DNA of 64,000 nucleotides from an uncultured Lachnospiraceae bacterium (GCA_947631505.1 CANRLR010000003.1:62001-126000); one strand, 5' to 3'. Shown: positions 35,957 through 45,274, numbered from the stretch's first letter. Numbers and translations: made by a program. The notes: generated from the letters alone by a model not told the origin.

Positions 35957-37591
35957 ATGCCGATTACGGAGTTACTAGAAAGAAATGCCAGACAGTATCC
36001 AAATGAGGTGAGTCTGGTGGAGATTAATCCTGATATACAAGAGAAAAGAAGAGTGACATGGAGAGATTATGAGCTGATCGAATCCAGTCCGCTCTGTCAT
36101 TATCGAAGAGAGATTACGTGGCATGTGTTTGACGAGAAGGCAAATCGTTTTGCCCAGCTTTTATTGAGCAGAGGGATCCGCAAGGGAGATAAGGTGGCTA
36201 TCCTTTTGATGAACTGCTTGGAATGGCTGCCGATTTACTTTGGAATTTTAAAGACAGGAGCGTTGGCTGTTCCCTTGAATTTCCGGTATGCACCGGATGA
36301 GATTGAGTATTGTCTGAACCTTGCGGAGGTAGATGTACTCGTATTCGGGCCGGAATTTATCGGCCGTGTAGAGGAAATTGCCGATCGTATCAGCCAAAAC
36401 CGTCTGCTTTTTTATGTAGGAGGAGATTGTCCTTCCTTTGCGGAGGATTATGACAAATTAACAGCAAATTGTGCCAGTCTGGCACCGGGAATACCATTAA
36501 CGGATGAAGATGATGCAGCAATCTATTTTTCATCGGGAACCACTGGTTTTCCCAAAGCAATCTTACATAATCACGAGAGTTTAATGCACTCCTGCAAAGT
36601 AGAGCAAAAACATCACGGACAGACAAAAGAGGATATATTTTTATGCATTCCGCCTCTCTATCATACCGGTGCCAAGATGCACTGGTTCGGCAGCTTGATA
36701 AGTGCCGGTAAAGCGGTATTGTTAAAGGGAGTGAGTCCTCACACGATTTTGGAGACCGTGTCGAATGAAAAATGTACGATTGTCTGGCTGCTGGTGCCTT
36801 GGGCACAGGATATATTACTGGAGCTGGACAGTGGGAAATTAAAACTTGAAGATTATCATTTAGAGCAATGGAGATTGATGCATATTGGGGCACAGCCGGT
36901 TCCCCAAAGTCTGATTCGCAGATGGAAAGAATATTTTCCGAAGCATCAGTACGATACAAACTATGGACTCAGTGAGTCGATTGGACCGGGCTGCGTTCAT
37001 CTTGGCGTAGAAAACATTCATAAAGTGGGCGCAATTGGTGTTGCCGGATATGGATGGGAAACGAAAATTATTGATTCGGAGGGCAATGAAGTACCACAGG
37101 GCGAAGTGGGAGAATTGGCAGTAAAAGGCCCGGGAGTCATGACCTGTTATTACAATGACAAGGAAGCAACCGATGAAGTTCTACATGGTGACTGGCTCTA
37201 TACCGGAGATATGGCGGAGATGGATGAAGATGGCTTTATTTATCTGGTAGACCGCAAGAAGGATGTCATTATCAGCGGTGGGGAGAATATTTATCCGGTA
37301 CAGATTGAAAATTTCCTGAGTAAGCATGATGCCATAAAGGATGTGGCTGTTATCGGCTTGCAGGATGACAGACTTGGTGAAATCGCAGCGGCAATTATTG
37401 AGTTAAAGCCGGACATGCTCTGTACGGAAGAAGAAATCGAAACTTTCTGTAAGGCACTGCCAAGGTATAAGCGTCCGCGCAAGATATTTTTTGCGGATGT
37501 TCCGAGAAACCCTACAGGCAAGATCGAAAAGCCGAAATTGCGAAAAATGTATCAGAGTGAGAACTTGGTAGACGCCCAGAACAGGGGATAA
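35957..37591 (+). CDS. Acyl-CoA synthetase-like AMP-forming ligase
   Basis: Class I adenylate-forming enzyme of 544 residues. P-loop SSGTTGFPKA near residue 190, the aromatic/ATP motif NYGLSE near residue 338, YTGDMAEMDEDGFIYLVDR with the hinge Asp, and the C-terminal catalytic Lys in NPTGKIEKPKL. It would activate a carboxylic acid as acyl-AMP and usually pass it to CoA. Compared with the common layout it has an extra N-terminal stretch (about 25-60, with VTWRDYELIES and CHYRREITWH). Substrate unknown; fatty or aromatic acids are possible. GGAGG precedes the ATG. It is followed by gpmI after 40 bases. Confidence 0.88.
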   Translation: MPITELLERNARQYPNEVSLVEINPDIQEKRRVTWRDYELIESSPLCHYRREITWHVFDEKANRFAQLLLSRGIRKGDKVAILLMNCLEWLPIYFGILKTGALAVPLNFRYAPDEIEYCLNLAEVDVLVFGPEFIGRVEEIADRISQNRLLFYVGGDCPSFAEDYDKLTANCASLAPGIPLTDEDDAAIYFSSGTTGFPKAILHNHESLMHSCKVEQKHHGQTKEDIFLCIPPLYHTGAKMHWFGSLISAGKAVLLKGVSPHTILETVSNEKCTIVWLLVPWAQDILLELDSGKLKLEDYHLEQWRLMHIGAQPVPQSLIRRWKEYFPKHQYDTNYGLSESIGPGCVHLGVENIHKVGAIGVAGYGWETKIIDSEGNEVPQGEVGELAVKGPGVMTCYYNDKEATDEVLHGDWLYTGDMAEMDEDGFIYLVDRKKDVIISGGENIYPVQIENFLSKHDAIKDVAVIGLQDDRLGEIAAAIIELKPDMLCTEEEIETFCKALPRYKRPRKIFFADVPRNPTGKIEKPKLRKMYQSENLVDAQNRG

Positions 37592-37631
37592 CAGAGAGTA
37601 TATTTTATTGTATAGGAAAGGAGCTCAGAAA

Positions 37632-39176
37632 ATGAGTAAGAAACCAACAGTTTTGATGATTTTAGATGGATATGGATTAAATGATAAGACCGAGGGAAAT
37701 GCTGTTGCACAGGCAAAGACGCCGGTTATGGATAATTTGATGAAGACTTGTCCTTTTGTAAAAGGAAATGCCAGTGGTATGGCCGTTGGCCTTCCCGATG
37801 GACAAATGGGAAATTCGGAAGTAGGACATCTGAATATGGGTGCCGGGCGCATTGTCTATCAGGAACTCACAAGAATTACAAAGGAGATTGAAGAGGGAGT
37901 ATTTTTTGAAAATGAAGCATTGATGCAGGCAATGGACAATTGTAAGAAAAATCATTCGGATCTGCACTTATTCGGTCTTTTATCCGATGGAGGTGTCCAT
38001 AGTCATAATACGCATATGTATGCACTGCTTGAAATGGCAAAAAGAAACGGAATTGAGAATGTATATCTTCATGCATTTCTGGATGGCCGTGATACTCCGC
38101 CTGCTTCCGGCAAGGATTTTGTCAAAGAAGCAATGGATAAGATGGAAGAGATCAGCGTAGGAGAAGTTGCTACTGTCATGGGACGTTATTATGTGATGGA
38201 CCGTGATAACCGCTGGGATCGTGTAGAACTGGCTTATAATGCTCTTGTTCTTGGTGAGGGAGAGACGGCAGAGTGCGGACTGTGTGCGGTTCAGAATTCT
38301 TATGACAAAGAGGAAACGGATGAATTTGTAAAACCGACCGTTATAGTAAAAGACGGTAAACCAGTGGCAACGGTAAAAGAAAAGGATTCGGTTATTTTCT
38401 ATAATTTCCGGCCAGACCGTGCAAGGGAGATTACCCGTGCGTTCTGTGACGATAAGTTTGAAGGATTTGAGAGAAAGAAAGGTTTCTTCCCAACGACCTT
38501 TGTTGTATTTACAGAGTATGATGTAACGATTCCAAATAAAATTGTTGCGTTCCACAAAGTAGAGATTACAAATACTTTTGGTGAATTTTTAGCAAAGAAC
38601 GGTTTGAAACAGCTCCGCACCGCAGAGACCGAGAAATACGCCCATGTAACCTTTTTCTTTAACGGTGGTATTGAAGAGCCAAATGAAGGAGAAGAACGGC
38701 TGCTCGTGAAATCCCCAAAGGTCGCTACCTATGATCTGCAGCCGGAAATGAGTGCGTACAAAGTATGTGACGGATTGGTCGATGCAATCAAATCGGATCA
38801 ATATGATGTCATTATAATTAACTTTGCGAATCCGGATATGGTTGGTCATACCGGTATTGAAGCAGCTGCGATTCAGGCAGTGGAAGCAGTAGACGAGTGT
38901 GTTGGCAGAGCGGTTGCTGCCATTCAGGAAGTAGACGGACAGATGTTTATCTGTGCAGACCATGGTAATGCGGAGCAGTTAGTGGATTATGAAACAGGAA
39001 ATCCGTTTACCGCCCATACGATTAATCCGGTGCCGTTTATTCTTGTAAATTATGATGAGAATTATACGTTGAGAGAAGGTGGCTGTCTGGCAGATATTGC
39101 ACCTACTCTTATTGAAATGATGGGAATGACACAGCCGGAGGAGATGACAGGAAAATCCCTGCTGATTAAAAAATAA
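37632..39176 (+). CDS. gpmI: 2,3-bisphosphoglycerate-independent phosphoglycerate mutase
   Basis: Glycolytic enzyme of about 514 residues interconverting 3- and 2-phosphoglycerate using Mn. The phosphotransfer Ser lies in GNSEVGHLNMGAGR near residue 63; metal ligands include LDGYGL at the start, the region NFANPDMVGHTG and ADHGNAEQ near residues 400-450; FLDGRDTPP and RYYVMDRDNRWDR bind the substrate. The ATG at 37632 is nine bases after AAAGGAG; the earlier in-frame start at 37608 would precede that site. A strong terminator follows. Confidence 0.95.
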   Translation: MSKKPTVLMILDGYGLNDKTEGNAVAQAKTPVMDNLMKTCPFVKGNASGMAVGLPDGQMGNSEVGHLNMGAGRIVYQELTRITKEIEEGVFFENEALMQAMDNCKKNHSDLHLFGLLSDGGVHSHNTHMYALLEMAKRNGIENVYLHAFLDGRDTPPASGKDFVKEAMDKMEEISVGEVATVMGRYYVMDRDNRWDRVELAYNALVLGEGETAECGLCAVQNSYDKEETDEFVKPTVIVKDGKPVATVKEKDSVIFYNFRPDRAREITRAFCDDKFEGFERKKGFFPTTFVVFTEYDVTIPNKIVAFHKVEITNTFGEFLAKNGLKQLRTAETEKYAHVTFFFNGGIEEPNEGEERLLVKSPKVATYDLQPEMSAYKVCDGLVDAIKSDQYDVIIINFANPDMVGHTGIEAAAIQAVEAVDECVGRAVAAIQEVDGQMFICADHGNAEQLVDYETGNPFTAHTINPVPFILVNYDENYTLREGGCLADIAPTLIEMMGMTQPEEMTGKSLLIKK

Positions 39177-39193
39177 AAGAATCCGTAAACGGT

Positions 39194-39239
39194 AAAAAGA
39201 CCTCTGAGATGGTATAATTTCCACTCAGAGGTCTTTTTT
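39194..39239. terminator. Bidirectional terminator between gpmI and the DUF4097 gene
   Basis: AAAAAGACCTCTGAG and CTCAGAGGTCTTTTTT form a 15-base-pair stem around a 15-base loop. It ends both the plus-strand gpmI transcript and the convergent PadR operon. Confidence 0.92.
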
Positions 39240-39257
39240 AAATCGGTAAGGAATAAC

Positions 39258-40127
39258 TTACGGATAATAAACGGTTATATCGCCGCTTACGGTTTCAAGA
39301 TTGTATTTGGCAGCTCCATTTCCGCATACATAAGTATCATCTTCCTGATTGGCTGCAAACGTATTTTTGAGATTTCCGGATACGGTATCCAGCTCTAATG
39401 TAAATTGAGAGGAATAAGGAATCTGCAGGGACAAATCGCCAGAGACACCATCATAGTTTATTTTCTCTGGTGTCTGGGAGGAGCGGACCGTATAGTTTCC
39501 AGATACGGATTCCATATCTAATTCCTGAAATTCTCCCGAAAGGTCATAATCGCCACTAACGGTTTCTAAATTACATTCCTTTGTAACGTGGATATCGTTC
39601 ATTCTTACATTCCCGGATACGGTATCAAAATCAAAGTTCCTGGAATGTAGACCGTCTACGTTGATATCGCAGCTTGCCGCATCAACAGAAACGTTCTGAA
39701 GATTTTCACAAAGAGAAGACGGGATACGAATGGATAAGTTTTTGTTTTTTGCTTTACTATTGATGAAGAAAAAGCCGCTCCTTCTGTATTGTATAATTAA
39801 AGTACCATTTTCAAAAAAGTAATGCATCTGCTCTCTTTTAGAGAGATTCCCGGAAGATGTTTCTTCCAGTTCAATGGTCTGTCCGTTATAAGGTGTAATA
39901 TTGACTTCGCCATCTACCCAGTTTACTTCAATCTCATTTAATGAATCTGCGATAAGGGAAGCATTTCCCTCCTTATAGCGGTCAGAATTTGTGTATTCTC
40001 CTATTCCGAAGAAAGGAAGGGAGGAGAATCCTCCTTTTTCAATTCCCCATAATAGAATGGAGAAAAATGTAAGAATCAAAAGAGAAGAAATAATAATGCG
40101 AATCACGGCACTTGTTTTATTTTTCAT
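39258..40127 (-). CDS. Membrane-anchored DUF4097-like beta-strand repeat protein
   Basis: Protein of about 289 residues with one N-terminal membrane segment (VIRIIISSLLILTFFSILLWG) and an extracellular right-handed beta-type domain. The repeated motif xxVSGDxxL/V occurs at least seven times (FDTVSGNVRM, LETVSGDYDL, MESVSGNYTV, YDGVSGDLSL, LDTVSGNLKN, LETVSGDITV), typical of DUF4097. ATG at 40127 has GAGG eight bases upstream; a GTG three codons earlier abuts that site. It is the last gene of a PadR-HAAS-DUF4097 operon, a layout common in Firmicutes; the function is unknown, perhaps envelope stress. Confidence 0.87.
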   Translation of the reverse strand: MKNKTSAVIRIIISSLLILTFFSILLWGIEKGGFSSLPFFGIGEYTNSDRYKEGNASLIADSLNEIEVNWVDGEVNITPYNGQTIELEETSSGNLSKREQMHYFFENGTLIIQYRRSGFFFINSKAKNKNLSIRIPSSLCENLQNVSVDAASCDINVDGLHSRNFDFDTVSGNVRMNDIHVTKECNLETVSGDYDLSGEFQELDMESVSGNYTVRSSQTPEKINYDGVSGDLSLQIPYSSQFTLELDTVSGNLKNTFAANQEDDTYVCGNGAAKYNLETVSGDITVYYP

Positions 40128-40137
40128 ATTTGACACC

Positions 40138-40884
40138 TCACTTTCTCAAATCAGTAATTGCTTTTATTAAGGAGTTCGCAGCGGAACCCATGAGGAAAAT
40201 CACCCATGTGATGTACCATGCCCCGGTTGCAAAACTGACGATAAAGTAAAGGGCCGTGGTCAGACTCCAGACCATCGAGTAGATTGATTTGGAAGCAGTT
40301 CGGGAATTATCCTTTTCCTTTTTCCATTCTTTAAATTCTTCTACCATGGAACCATCGGTCTTCGGTGGATGTGGTTTGGTATAACTATTGTAAACGAGAA
40401 GTGCAGTGGCAACAGCAATAAAAACAAACAATCCAGCGGCACCAAGATTTTCGTTTATCGGCAGCATTTCTGTAAGAATCGGCGGAATCACGCAGAGAAT
40501 ATACAGCATGACAGAAATGGAGGTAAGCACTGCTTTCTTCTTTTTCCATTCCGCATATTCCTGCTCATATTTTGTAATCGCAGGAGAGGTGTAATGTGTG
40601 CTGTTTTCGGATTCTTTTTGATTTTGATTGTTATAATCAGCATTGGCAAAATTATTTTTTCCGCTGGTACCGGAACCGCTATATTCATTTAACAGTTCCC
40701 GGATATCTCCGATACTGGCAATGGCAAGGCTGAAAGCCGCTTCCTCGGACTTTCCCTGCTCCAGTAAGTCATGATATTTGTCAATTAAATTCAGTACGAT
40801 TTCTTCTTTTAATTCCTTAGTGGACTCATCTATTGGAATACCTTCAAATAGATAATCCATATGAGTTCGTAATCTTTCTTCCAT
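40138..40884 (-). CDS. HAAS-domain membrane protein (PadR partner)
   Basis: Protein of 248 residues. The N-terminal helical domain (EERLRTHMDYLFEGIPID ... ELKEEIVLNLIDKYHDLLEQG, then EEAAFSLAIASIGDIREL) is the HAAS/permease-prefix type fold that is encoded next to PadR regulators. A polar linker and four membrane segments in two pairs (about 120-165 and 205-240) follow. Two bases separate it from the DUF4097 gene and 14 from padR. It probably senses or carries membrane signals for the operon; no direct evidence. Confidence 0.8.
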   Translation of the reverse strand: MEERLRTHMDYLFEGIPIDESTKELKEEIVLNLIDKYHDLLEQGKSEEAAFSLAIASIGDIRELLNEYSGSGTSGKNNFANADYNNQNQKESENSTHYTSPAITKYEQEYAEWKKKKAVLTSISVMLYILCVIPPILTEMLPINENLGAAGLFVFIAVATALLVYNSYTKPHPPKTDGSMVEEFKEWKKEKDNSRTASKSIYSMVWSLTTALYFIVSFATGAWYITWVIFLMGSAANSLIKAITDLRK

Positions 40885-40898
40885 AATAAATCCCCTTT

Positions 40899-41228
40899 CT
40901 AATCACCTTGAATCAATAAGTCAATTAATTTTTTTGAAGTATCCCATTCTGCTTTGCGGCTCCGGTATGCCTGCCGCCCTTCTGATGTAATTGTGTAGTA
41001 CCGTCGTCTGGCACCGGTATTTTCATTGCCCCAGTAGGACTGTATATATCCGGCCTGTTCAAGCCTGCGAAAAGCAGAATATAAGGTTGCTTCTTTTAAT
41101 TCATATTCTTGTTTGGTCTTTTCCTGAATCGTTTTATTGATCTGATAGCCATAACTGTCTGCGATTGTCAGCTGTGCAAGAATGATTGTTTCCGTGTGTC
41201 CGCGAATTAAATCGGATGCAATCGACAT
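40899..41228 (-). CDS. PadR family transcriptional regulator
   Basis: Winged-helix repressor of 109 residues. Family blocks are LIRGHTETIILAQLTIADSY, GYQINKTI, ELKEATLYSAFRRLEQAGYI (recognition helix) and ARRRYYTITSEGRQAY. The ATG at 41228 is nine bases after AAAGGAGG; the in-frame codon at 41273 lies ahead of that site. First gene of the minus-strand operon, which it is likely to autoregulate. Just upstream begins the invertible repeat element. Confidence 0.93.
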   Translation of the reverse strand: MSIASDLIRGHTETIILAQLTIADSYGYQINKTIQEKTKQEYELKEATLYSAFRRLEQAGYIQSYWGNENTGARRRYYTITSEGRQAYRSRKAEWDTSKKLIDLLIQGD

Positions 41229-41349
41229 AGAAAAGTCCTCCTTTCCGTTCTGTTGTGTATAACATAGACTCAAGTATTATGCATTTCTAAATATATTAAA
41301 ACACAACATACCTCGCCTGTCAAGGTATATTTAACTTTTGTGAATGTCA

Positions 41350-41526
41350 GGCTTTGTAATTGCAAAGTATTTCACGCAGAACAAAACATTCGAACAGCCG
41401 CTCCCGCTTAATCAATTACGTAGCACTAAGGGTGCACCGACTACGCGCACCTCTTAGTGACGCAATTGAAATACTGTTCTCATTGTTTTGTTCTGCGTGA
41501 AATACGGAGAATTAGGAAAGTGCCGA
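41350..41526. mobile_element. MITE-like element with invertible core, copy 1
   Basis: A core of 137 bases (41368-41504) is bounded by perfect 21-base inverted repeats beginning TATTTCACGCAGAACAAAAC. The inside is itself partly palindromic (CAATTACGTAGCACTAAG against CTTAGTGACGCAATTG). The outer flanks (GGCTTTGTAATTGCAAAG on the left, GAATTAGGAAAGTGCCGA on the right) are shared in the same orientation with copy 2, whereas the core is inverted relative to copy 2. There is no coding capacity. Confidence 0.88.
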
Positions 41527-41849
41527 TAAGGAAATAATGATTGACGTTACCTGACTTGTCTGTTACCATAGTAATATATTTACAGCAAATTTCTAATCCG
41601 CTAAAGGATTCTGACAAAATGCTACTCCATGCGATAAACACAGGTGTTATCTGCATGAATAAAGATATTGACCTGTCTTACTTCTTTCCCTATAACATGC
41701 TTGATTTTGTGAAACGTGGCGTGGAATCCAGCTGGAGTTTCAGTGAGCCAGCAATGGAGGCACTGGTACAATTTGTACCCTGCTTTAAAAGTTTTCAGCT
41801 TTCCGCGGACAAAAACGGTAAATATAAAAGACAGAAAGGAACATATTGC

Positions 41850-42872
41850 ATGAATACGGATATCACAAAACAAATGGAAATGGTACTTTACCGCACAGAG
41901 GATGATTCTGTAACAGTAAGTGCTTTAATTAAGGATGAAAGCATCTGGATTACACAAAAAGCAATGGCTGAATTATTTGGTATTGATAAATCCGGCATCA
42001 GCAGACATCTTACAAAAATTTTTGAAACAGGCGAATTAAAAGAAGAAGTGGTTGTTGCAAAAATTGCAACAACCACTCAGCATGGTGCAATGCAGGGTAA
42101 AACACAGATAAATTCTACCAATTATTATAATCTGGATGCAATTATTTCCGTAGGATACAGAGTAAATTCCATTCAGGCGACGTAGTTCCGTATCTGGGCA
42201 ACCGGAGTATTAAAGGAATATATGATTAAAGGTTTTGCAATGGATGATGAACGCTTAAAGCAGGGCAAGACAGCTTTCGGTAAGGACTACTTCCGTGAAT
42301 TGCTGGAACGAGTCCGTTCCATCCGAGCCAGCGAACGCAGAATATGGCAACAGATTACAGATATTTTTGCAGAATGCAGTATTGATTATGATAAAAATTC
42401 TGATATTACTTACCGCTTCTATGTCACTGTACAAAATAAGTTTCATTATGCCATTACAGGAAGGACAGCGGCTGAGATTGTTTATACTCAGGCAGACCAT
42501 ACAAAAGAGAACATGGGCTTGACCACATGGAAGAATGCTCCTGATGGACGAATCTTAAAATCAGACACATCAATTGCCAAAAATTATCTTGACGAAAAGT
42601 AAATCCGTCAACTGGAGCGTGCTGTCACCGGTTATTTCGACTATATTGAAGATTTGATTGAACGAGAGAATGCTTTTACAATGGAAGAATTTTCACAGAG
42701 TATCAATGCATTTCTTGAATTTAGAAGGTACGATATTCTAAAGGATAATGGAAAAATTTCACATAAACAGGCGACTGAGAAAGCACATCAGGAATATGAT
42801 ATTTTCAATAAGACACAGCCGATTGAATCTGATTTTGATAAGGTGGTAAAGGAATTGTCGAAATCAAAGTAG
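41850..42872 (+). pseudogene. RhuM-like protein gene with two in-frame stop codons
   Basis: One continuous frame encodes a protein of the RhuM (virulence protein, Fic/KilA-associated) type: TVSALIKDESIWITQKAMAE, LFGIDKSGISRHLTKIFETG, TNYYNLDAIISVGYRVNS, WATGVLKEYMIKGFAMDDER, then FYVTVQNKFHYAITG and TAAEIVYTQADHTKENMGLT. TAG at 42183-42185 (in SIQAT-stop-FRIWATG, probably once CAG) and TAA at 42600-42602 (in LDEK-stop-IRQLE, probably once GAA) break it into three pieces in the same frame with no frameshift. AAAGGAA lies ten bases before the ATG. An in-frame open stretch upstream (from 41541) has no recognisable family. RhuM proteins are frequent on mobile DNA. Confidence 0.85.
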
Positions 42873-43098
42873 CGTATAGAAATATGACAGCTTGAACGAT
42901 GAAACATTTTCCAGAAATTGTATTGAAAATCTTATTCTTTAATAATTTGTGGATAATATCCATTATACTAATTCCCACAAAATAAGGGAATTAATTTCTC
43001 ACTTGAAATATATTATTAACTATATTAAACTCAATTCAATAAATAACAAATTTGCAGAACTGGATGAAAAGAAAAAATATGGAGTTGATGGAGGAAAT

Positions 43099-43534
43099 AT
43101 GTGCGATTTTTGTAAAATAATTGAGAAAGAATGATGCATTCGTTGTATATGAAACAGATAAGAATATTGCTTTTTTAGATTATGAACCAATAAATGAAGT
43201 GCATGTTTTAATTGTACCTAAAATACATACGGATTCTAATGTAAACATACCAAATGATTTTTTGATGGACATGAACGAAATTATAAGAAAAATGGTCTGC
43301 GTATATCAGAAAGTATATAATGCAGAAGGATATAGCATAATGCAGAATGGAGGAAGCTGCTGTGACTACGGACATTTTCATATGCATGTATTTTCAAGAT
43401 TTGATAATGATGGATTTGGTTGGATTGAATCTGAAAAACCTTCAGATTATTCTGAGAAAATAGCTGAAAAACTTCGCAGGGCATCACTGAGGAAAGATAT
43501 AGATTTGTGGAGGGCTAAAGTTTGGAATATATAG
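43099..43534 (+). pseudogene. HIT family hydrolase gene with an early frameshift
   Basis: The first frame begins MCDFCKIIEKE after a good GGAGGAAAT site and stops at TGA. A second frame continues with NDAFVVYETDKNIAFLDYEP, NEVHVLIVPKIHTD and the histidine-triad motif YGHFHMHVFSR. Together they make one normal HIT protein of about 145 residues, a nucleotide phosphoramide hydrolase or transferase. The shift lies in GAGAAAGAATGATGC near 43130 and would be repaired by two extra A, so a loss of two bases from an A-rich run is likely. The rest of the gene is intact, so the break looks recent. Confidence 0.8.
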
Positions 43535-43935
43535 AAAATTGTTTAACATATCAAGAATATGTTTCCCTAAGGAGTTCCGTTGGTTGGAACAATTTTTCTG
43601 AAGAACAGGTTTGTAAATCGCTGAGCAGGAGTTTATATAATGTAAAGGTTACTGTTGCTAACAGAACGATTGCAATTGACAGAATGCTTGGAGATGGGTT
43701 ATACTATTTGATATTTGATATTGTTGTACAGCCTGAATTTCAAGGAAATGGGATCGGAAATAAGATAATTGATATTCTTTTACAATATGTTGATGATAAT
43801 ACCCCAATCAGCGGAAGGTCAAGTGTGCAATTGATTGCAGAACCGGGAAAGGAAGCATTTTATATGAAAAAGGGATTTAAACTTATTCCGCATGAATCTT
43901 GTGGTTCGGGAATGAGAAAGATAATCCGTAAATAG
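43522..43935 (+). CDS. GNAT family N-acetyltransferase
   Basis: Protein of 137 residues with the acetyl-CoA binding core: YLIFDIVVQPEFQGNGIGNK (motif A, R/Q-x-x-G-x-G/A) near residue 80 and the C-terminal YMKKGFKLIP block. Starts with TTG nine bases after GGAGG, overlapping the end of the HIT remnant. It appears intact. The substrate is unknown. AT-rich like the rest of the island. Confidence 0.85.
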   Translation: MEYIENCLTYQEYVSLRSSVGWNNFSEEQVCKSLSRSLYNVKVTVANRTIAIDRMLGDGLYYLIFDIVVQPEFQGNGIGNKIIDILLQYVDDNTPISGRSSVQLIAEPGKEAFYMKKGFKLIPHESCGSGMRKIIRK

Positions 43936-44004
43936 ATTAAGAAGTTCTCTCTTGTCAAACTGAAAATGAAATATAAGAATAAGAATTTGGAGGATGAATT
44001 TGAA

Positions 44005-44409
44005 ATGAGTAAGTTTAGCGAAAAAGGATATTTTGTTAAAGAAAATGCACCTATATATTTAACATTGGATATGGATAGAACTGCTAAATGGTTTGAAGAT
44101 ACATTAGGTTGGTACAGTAACATTGTAGAGCGTGATGCCGAAGGAAAAGGATGCTATGGGGTGGTTTTTGATATGTTACCAGAAGTAGAATTAGTGCATT
44201 TAGCACCATTTACTGGTATGCAGATGTTTTGTGGAACACCAGAGCCACGCTTAATTTCATTTATGCAGGTAAAGGGAATAGAAAGAATGTATGAATATAT
44301 AACTGCAAACGGTTGGGATAAGATCACCGAGGTTGTTACGCAACCCTGGGGAGGAAAAACTTGCAGTTTGACAACTATTGATGGTTACATCATTAATATT
44401 TTCGAATAA
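44005..44409 (+). CDS. VOC (glyoxalase/bleomycin-resistance fold) protein
   Basis: Protein of about 134 residues with one glyoxalase-type module: PIYLTLDMDRTAKWFEDTLG at the start, CYGVVFDMLPEVELVHLAPF in the middle and the end GGKTCSLTTIDGYIINIFE with the usual terminal Glu. The ATG at 44005 has GGAGG 11 bases upstream; an ATG at 43966 lacks any ribosome site. Such proteins are metal-dependent lyases, isomerases or antibiotic binders; a precise role cannot be given. Confidence 0.8.
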   Translation: MSKFSEKGYFVKENAPIYLTLDMDRTAKWFEDTLGWYSNIVERDAEGKGCYGVVFDMLPEVELVHLAPFTGMQMFCGTPEPRLISFMQVKGIERMYEYITANGWDKITEVVTQPWGGKTCSLTTIDGYIINIFE

Positions 44410-44492
44410 AGAAAATGCCAGTCTGTGGATGAAAACAGTTCCGATTTCCTTTGGGATTTCTCCTATTAGTGAGACAATAATTATTTTTTTAC

Positions 44493-44544
44493 ACAAACCA
44501 GCTTATCCGTGGTACAATGGAACCACAGATAAGCTGGTTGTTTG
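44493..44544 (+). terminator. Long inverted repeat, terminator-like
   Basis: ACAAACCAGCTTATCCGTGGT against ACCACAGATAAGCTGGTTG with a short loop, followed by TTTGTTTT. It lies between the VOC gene and the FnIII remnant. It may be a terminator or a remnant of a mobile repeat. Confidence 0.55.
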
Positions 44545-44562
44545 TTTTGAAAGGAGAATCTT

Positions 44563-44963
44563 ATGAAAACAGATATCCGGTATAAAAGAAACACCATTAG
44601 CAACAAAGAGACCACTATCAACAGGGAAACCATCATCTACAACCGGATTTTCCGGCACAAAAAGGAAAGTTGCACCACAGAAACCTGGCAAAGTTACTGG
44701 TTTGAAGGTAAAAAATAAAAAGAAGAAAAAGATGATTGTTTCATGGAACTGGAAAACAAGCGTAGCCGGATTTCAGATACAATATGCTCAGAACAAAAAA
44801 GAAAAAAAGTAAGATGGTTGGCAAGTGGACTTCTAAAAAAACAATTACTAAACTAAAAAAAGGCAAGACATACTATGTGCGTGTCAGAGCTTATAAGAAA
44901 TTATCAGGGAAAAAGATATATGGAAAATGGAGTAAGATTAAAAAGATAAAAATCAGAAAGTAG
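44563..44963 (+). pseudogene. Remnant of a secreted lysine-rich FnIII-domain protein
   Basis: AAAGGAG and ATG at 44563 start a frame that goes nowhere, but two other frames encode pieces of one protein. A Pro/Ser/Thr linker is followed by PGKVTGLKVKNKKKKKMIVS and WNWKTSVAGFQIQYAQNKK, then, after a shift within an A-run near 44805, SKMVGKWTSKKTITKLKKGK and TYYVRVRAYKKLSGKKIYG, ending KIKIRK at TAG 44961. This is a FnIII module like the tail of the secreted GH43 at 15.3 kb. At least two shifts and a missing upstream part show it is decayed. Confidence 0.72.
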
Positions 44964-44991
44964 TACCGATTAATTGGGAATAAATAGTGGT

Positions 44992-45042
44992 AATAAAGAG
45001 GGCAGTGCGGGTTTGTTGTGTATTGTCCTCTTTATTGGTTTT
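44992..45042 (+). terminator. Terminator after the FnIII remnant
   Basis: AATAAAGAGGGCA and TGTCCTCTTTATT form a stem around a 19-base loop, followed by GGTTTTATG. The remaining stretch from 45043 to 45274 contains only short frames without recognisable products. Confidence 0.65.
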
Positions 45043-45274
45043 ATGATTTTTGTATAGATGTGCCGATTTTACTTTATTTATTTTTGCTATCTTGTCCTAT
45101 AAATATCCTTTAGAAAGAGAACCACAAGTTGAATAAATCTTGCTGTTCCTTGTCATCAGACAATTATGTCCCCTTTCATTTTTGCAACAGCTGATGATAT
45201 CATTTTCTTCAATCTAATCAAAAACAGTCTTCCGAGAAGCATTTGTAAGATAAAAAAACTGAAATGAGAAAGAT

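Noticed and set aside
41541-41849. N-terminal extension of the RhuM frame
   Set aside because: The family start MNTDITKQM with its own ribosome site is at 41850. The upstream stretch has no known domain; it may be a remnant of another gene.
42949-43134. 61-codon frame before the HIT gene
   Set aside because: Only its end (MCDFCKIIEKE) is meaningful and belongs to the HIT pseudogene; the first part is AT-rich and unsupported.
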